Positions 5,285 to 7,978 of a DNA stretch of 7,978 bases are shown here, piece by piece. The notes under the pieces were generated by a model. It was given only the letters and a program-made list of their open reading frames with translations. It was not told the DNA's origin and ran no database searches. How positions within the stretch are numbered: the stretch's first letter is position 1; the number at the start of each line of letters is the position of its first letter. The stretch is from Microbacterium sp. Its GTDB lineage: Bacteria; Actinomycetota; Actinomycetes; Actinomycetales; Microbacteriaceae. Where the stretch lies: assembly GCA_031286555.1 (NCBI GenBank), contig JAITUD010000348.1, positions 1 to 7,978 on the forward strand, in the 5' to 3' direction. Position numbers and translations under genes: made by a program.

Positions 5285-7150
5285 TCACCCCGCTGCGCAG
5301 GCGGCCGATGCCTCGACTCCGTCGAACCGGTCGGCCGTCCATGCGAAGACGTCGTCCATCGCCGGGGAGTCCGCCGCGACGAGGGAGAGGTGGTCGCGCC
5401 CGTCGTAGCCGCGGAAGTCGATGTAGGTGCCCGCCCCGCAGAGTCCGGCCGCATAGCGGGACTGCATGTCGTAGCCGATCAGGTCGTCGTCCATCCCCTG
5501 CCCCAGCAGCACCGGCACGGCGGACTGCGACGGCGGCAGGTTCTGCTTCAGGCGCTCACCGAGCGGGCCGGTCGCCGGGTCCTTGCGGAAGATCTCGGGA
5601 TCGTCGCTGAGGGCGAGCAGCGACAGCACGGAGACGAGCATGTCGGGTGCGGCCAGGCAGCGCCGCGACATCTCCCGCACGGTGACCTCGGCGCCCGGAC
5701 GGATGTACTCGCCGAAGGTGACATCCGGGTAGACGCCGCTGTACCCGCTCATCACGAAAGAGGCGAACACGCTGCCGCCGGTGACGTCGGGCAGGTGCCC
5801 GACGAGTGCGGTGAGGTCGCTCGCGGGTGCGAGCGCCACCACGCCCTCGAGCGGCACATCCGGCGCGTAGTCCGCGTCGATCGCGCCGGTCCAGAGCGCG
5901 GCGCCACCGCCCTGCGAGTGGCCCCAGGCGACGGTCTGCTTCGAGAGCCTCGTGCCGTCCAGGTCGCGCGCCGCGCGCACCGCGTCGAGCTCGGCACGGG
6001 CGCTGTCCTTCCCGATCAGGTACGGATGCGGGCCCTGCGTGCCGAGGCCGATGTAGTCGGTGGCGACCATCGTCCAGCCGCGCGCGATCACGTCGGGCAG
6101 CACGAACATCGCGCCGGAGCCGAACGGGTCGGTCGCCAGGGACGGCGCGCAGGACTCGTCGAAGCCGGTGGTGCCGTGGTGCCAGGCGATCACCGGATGC
6201 GCCTTGCTGTCGTCCGGAGCGACGACGATACCGCTCGCGACCGCGGCGGACCCGTCGCCGTGAGTGGTCGTGTAGAGGATGCGCCAGGCCACGGCGCCGT
6301 CGGGGACGCCGCGTGTGAACGCCTCGGCACGGATCAGCCTCCCGGGCTCGGACGGCACCGTGCGCGGTGCCGCGTAGAACTCGTCGACCACCGGGCTGCC
6401 CTCGCGCAGCGTGACGCTCGCGACGAGGGCGCCCGCGGCGAGCGCGACCGCGCACACCGCGGCGATCGTGCGCATCCAGCGACGCGCGAGGGTCTCGGTG
6501 CGCGGTGCCGGGTCGTCGGATTCCAGGTCGTCGGACGCCGGGCCGTCCGATGTCGGCTCCTCGGATGCAGGGTCCGCGGTGCGGCGCTTCCGCCACAGCG
6601 CGATGAGCGCTCCGGCGCCGGTGAGCACCAGCGTCGCGCCGAACACGACGGCGACCACGAGCAGGGTGATGTCGGGCCAGACCAGGGCGAGGACGCCGAA
6701 GGCGATGGCCGCGACGCCGAGCAGCACCTCGGAGATGCGACGGTCGAGGGTGAGACCGCGCTCGGCGACCGCCTGCACGACGCCGATCGCGCCGCGCACG
6801 ATCATCGCGATGCCGACGACCAGCGCGAGCCCGCGCACGGTCAGGCCGGGCAGGACCAGCACCACGACGCCCGCGACGACCAGGGCGATCGCCAGCAGCA
6901 TCCGCAGCGCAGGGCGACGGATGCCGGGAAGCACGAACTCGAGCACTCCGGCGACGACCAGCCCCGCGCCGATGAGGATCGCGAGCACGCCGAGCGAGGT
7001 GGTCGGGCGGATGATGAGCACGGCTCCGAGCACGATCGCCGCGATGCTGACGGCGACGGACACCGGCCAGGGCACATGCACGAGCCAGCCGGTGGCTGCG
7101 CGCCGGGCGCGGGTCACGATGCCGGCACGGTCAGCGGGTTCGGGAGTCAC
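5285..7150 (-). CDS. Fusion of DUF308/HdeD-like membrane domain with secretory-lipase-type alpha/beta hydrolase
   Basis: This 621-residue protein has two parts. Residues 25-185 form about six membrane helices (roughly 31-47, 53-72, 83-101, 105-127, 141-158, 160-183) with repeated G-rich patterns and I-R-P/V-W-P turns (IIRPTTSLGVLAILIGAG, LVWPDITLLVVAVVFGA), typical of DUF308/HdeD proteins. After a charged stop (WRKRR, 186-190) comes a Ser/Asp linker with four pentapeptide repeats (194-213), then a seventh helix (228-247). The hydrolase follows: HHGTTGFDESCAPS (325-337, oxyanion region), GHSQGGG with nucleophile Ser412, GQGMDDD with probable Asp555, and GRDHLS with His587. This matches the secretory lipase family (PF03583), which hydrolyses esters or lipids. 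Seven helices with N-terminus inside would place the hydrolase outside the membrane. GTG 7150 is the start; it has TAGGCT 6 nt upstream. Substrate and the purpose of the fusion are unknown. Confidence 0.87.
   Translation of the reverse strand: MTPEPADRAGIVTRARRAATGWLVHVPWPVSVAVSIAAIVLGAVLIIRPTTSLGVLAILIGAGLVVAGVLEFVLPGIRRPALRMLLAIALVVAGVVVLVLPGLTVRGLALVVGIAMIVRGAIGVVQAVAERGLTLDRRISEVLLGVAAIAFGVLALVWPDITLLVVAVVFGATLVLTGAGALIALWRKRRTADPASEEPTSDGPASDDLESDDPAPRTETLARRWMRTIAAVCAVALAAGALVASVTLREGSPVVDEFYAAPRTVPSEPGRLIRAEAFTRGVPDGAVAWRILYTTTHGDGSAAVASGIVVAPDDSKAHPVIAWHHGTTGFDESCAPSLATDPFGSGAMFVLPDVIARGWTMVATDYIGLGTQGPHPYLIGKDSARAELDAVRAARDLDGTRLSKQTVAWGHSQGGGAALWTGAIDADYAPDVPLEGVVALAPASDLTALVGHLPDVTGGSVFASFVMSGYSGVYPDVTFGEYIRPGAEVTVREMSRRCLAAPDMLVSVLSLLALSDDPEIFRKDPATGPLGERLKQNLPPSQSAVPVLLGQGMDDDLIGYDMQSRYAAGLCGAGTYIDFRGYDGRDHLSLVAADSPAMDDVFAWTADRFDGVEASAACAAG
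6512..6571 (-). repeat. Four-copy 15-bp in-frame tandem repeat in the linker of the DUF308-lipase fusion
   Basis: Read on the minus strand, the four consecutive 15-bp units encode PASEE, PTSDG, PASDD and LESDD. The units share a degenerate form C-C-N-N-N-N-T-C-N-G-A-N-G-A/G-N. The repeat lies on the predicted cytoplasmic side between the sixth and seventh membrane helices and would make a flexible acidic spacer whose length could vary between strains. Confidence 0.7.
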
Positions 7151-7156
7151 GGCGTC

Positions 7157-7162
7157 AGCCTA
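7157..7162 (-). promoter_or_regulatory. Putative -10 hexamer TAGGCT for the DUF308-lipase gene
   Basis: The minus strand reads GATTAGGCTGACGCC before the GTG at 7150. TAGGCT is 6 nt from the start, placing a possible transcription start on the G of GTG. It lies in the 57-bp gap after the histidine kinase gene, in which I see no convincing terminator. No clear -35 is visible. Confidence 0.5.
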
Positions 7163-7207
7163 ATCGGAGGCCGGCGGCTGCCCGATCCGTGCGCGCAGCG
7201 CGGCGGC

Positions 7208-7978
7208 TCAGTCCGCTGAACCGTCCACGGGCATGAGGACGTTCATGCGGAAGCCGTCGTCGGTGCGTTCGGCGTAGACGTCGCCGCCGTGCGCGCGGGC
7301 GAGGCCGCGCGCGATCGCGAGGCCGAGACCGGCTCCGGATGCCACGGGGTCGGCGGGGCCCGCGGCCCGCGCAGGGTCCTCGCGCCAGCCCACCTCGAAC
7401 ATGCGGTCCAGGTCCTCCACGGCGACGCCGGAGCCGTGGTCGAGGATGCCGAGCACGAGGCGCTCGCCGTCGATCTCCGTGGCGGTGACGAGCACCTCGC
7501 TGCCGGCTGGCGCATGCCGGATCGCGTTGGTGAGCAGGTTGACCACGATCCGTCCGAGCTGGTGCGGATCGGCCCAGAGCACGTGCCCCTCGACGCCGCG
7601 CTGCACGATCCGCACATCGTGCGACTCCGCACCCGCGTGCACGTCGGCGACGGCATCGGAGACGATGTCGAGCAGCTCGATCTGCTCGGTGCGCAGCTGC
7701 ACGGCGCCCGAGGTCAGCTTGGAGAGCTCGAACAGGTCGTCCACCATGCGGCTCATGGTCTCGACCTGTGCGCGCACCTCGCCGGCGTAGCGCTCTGGAT
7801 GCGACGAGGCGCCGTCCTCGATCGCTTCGGACAGCGCGCGCACCGCGGTCAGCGGCGTGCGGAGGTCGTGCGAGATCCAGGTGAAGAAGCGCCGACGGGA
7901 CGAGTCCAGCTGTTCCAGCTCCGAGCGGGCGGCGTGCAACCGGGCGGACACATCAGCGAGCTCGGCCGACAGCGCGGT
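7208..7978 (-). CDS. Sensor histidine kinase, C-terminal 256 residues, N-terminus beyond right edge
   Basis: The frame is open to the right edge, so the sensor and any HAMP domain lie outside. The visible part begins with a heptad-like linker (LSAELADVSARLHAARSELEQL), typical of the HAMP-to-HisKA coiled coil. HisKA follows with SHDLRTPLTAVRAL, whose His (about residue 37 of the visible part) is the phospho-acceptor, and MSRMVDDLFELSKL, the second dimerisation helix. The HATPase_c domain shows the N box NLLTNAIRHAP (about 147-157), the G1 box DHGSGV, an F box around RMFEVGWRE, and the G2 box GAGLGLAIARGLARAHGG. All catalytic boxes are intact, so it should autophosphorylate and pass phosphate to a response regulator. 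A partner regulator would be expected upstream, beyond position 7978. The GTG at 7951 lies inside the linker helix and is not the true start. The signal sensed cannot be told from this fragment. Confidence 0.95.
   Translation of the reverse strand, partial: TALSAELADVSARLHAARSELEQLDSSRRRFFTWISHDLRTPLTAVRALSEAIEDGASSHPERYAGEVRAQVETMSRMVDDLFELSKLTSGAVQLRTEQIELLDIVSDAVADVHAGAESHDVRIVQRGVEGHVLWADPHQLGRIVVNLLTNAIRHAPAGSEVLVTATEIDGERLVLGILDHGSGVAVEDLDRMFEVGWREDPARAAGPADPVASGAGLGLAIARGLARAHGGDVYAERTDDGFRMNVLMPVDGSAD

Noticed and set aside
7151..7207. Terminator between the histidine kinase and DUF308-lipase genes
   Set aside because: The GC-rich sequence allows several short stems, but none is clean or followed by U residues.
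3422..7219. 1265-codon open frame on the plus strand
   Set aside because: It runs antisense through the M13 peptidase, the DUF308-lipase gene and the gap between them. Its product is low-complexity Arg/Ala/Asp/His-rich with no family motif. Such frames are expected opposite GC-rich genes, where stop codons are rare.
7208..7951. Histidine kinase starting at GTG 7951
   Set aside because: The frame stays open to the window edge and the GTG lies inside the coiled-coil linker. The gene is truncated by the window, not short.
1..7978. Phage-defence, toxin-antitoxin, CRISPR or mobile-element system
   Set aside because: I read both strands for transposase, integrase, nuclease and array patterns and found none. 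All genes belong to common chromosomal families with uniform composition.

Overview
The window is a densely coded, very GC-rich stretch (my estimate is near 70%) in which every supported gene lies on the minus strand. Codon use, gene families and start-site architecture suggest an actinomycete, most likely Microbacterium or another Microbacteriaceae. That placement is inference from style and families, not a database match.

In the direction of transcription (right to left) the layout is as follows. (1) The C-terminal part of a sensor histidine kinase enters from the right edge (7978-7208). (2) A 621-residue fusion joins a six-helix DUF308/HdeD-like membrane domain to a secretory-lipase-type alpha/beta hydrolase (7150-5285). 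(3) An M13-family zinc metallopeptidase resembling mycobacterial Zmp1/PepO follows (5254-3299). (4) A 150-bp intergenic region holds a probable terminator and the leader of the next gene. (5) A beta-lactamase-like serine-hydrolase fold protein appears to have lost its catalytic Ser and Lys (3148-2210). (6) Next is a 133-residue hypothetical protein (2200-1799). (7) A lactate 2-monooxygenase-like FMN enzyme follows (1771-452). (8) The N-terminal part of a luciferase-like (LLM) flavin/F420 oxidoreductase runs off the left edge (406-1).

The genes do not form an obvious pathway. They look like ordinary chromosomal housekeeping and accessory genes: signalling, envelope or extracellular hydrolysis, peptide turnover, lactate oxidation and a redox enzyme. 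I found no mobile element, CRISPR array, RNA gene or defence system.

Three things stand out. First, five of the six starts visible in the window are preceded by TAGGCT or TAGGGT, 6-7 nt before the start codon and without a clear Shine-Dalgarno. This is the geometry of leaderless transcripts, and by eye these five are the only TAGGNT hexamers on either strand. Second, the serine-hydrolase-like protein is a candidate pseudoenzyme (SxxK reads GLGI and SDN reads GDP, while KTG is kept). It is the one gene with a proper Shine-Dalgarno, and its N-terminus is partly encoded by a PEPVEG-type dispersed repeat. Third, the DUF308-lipase fusion carries a four-copy 15-bp tandem repeat in its linker.
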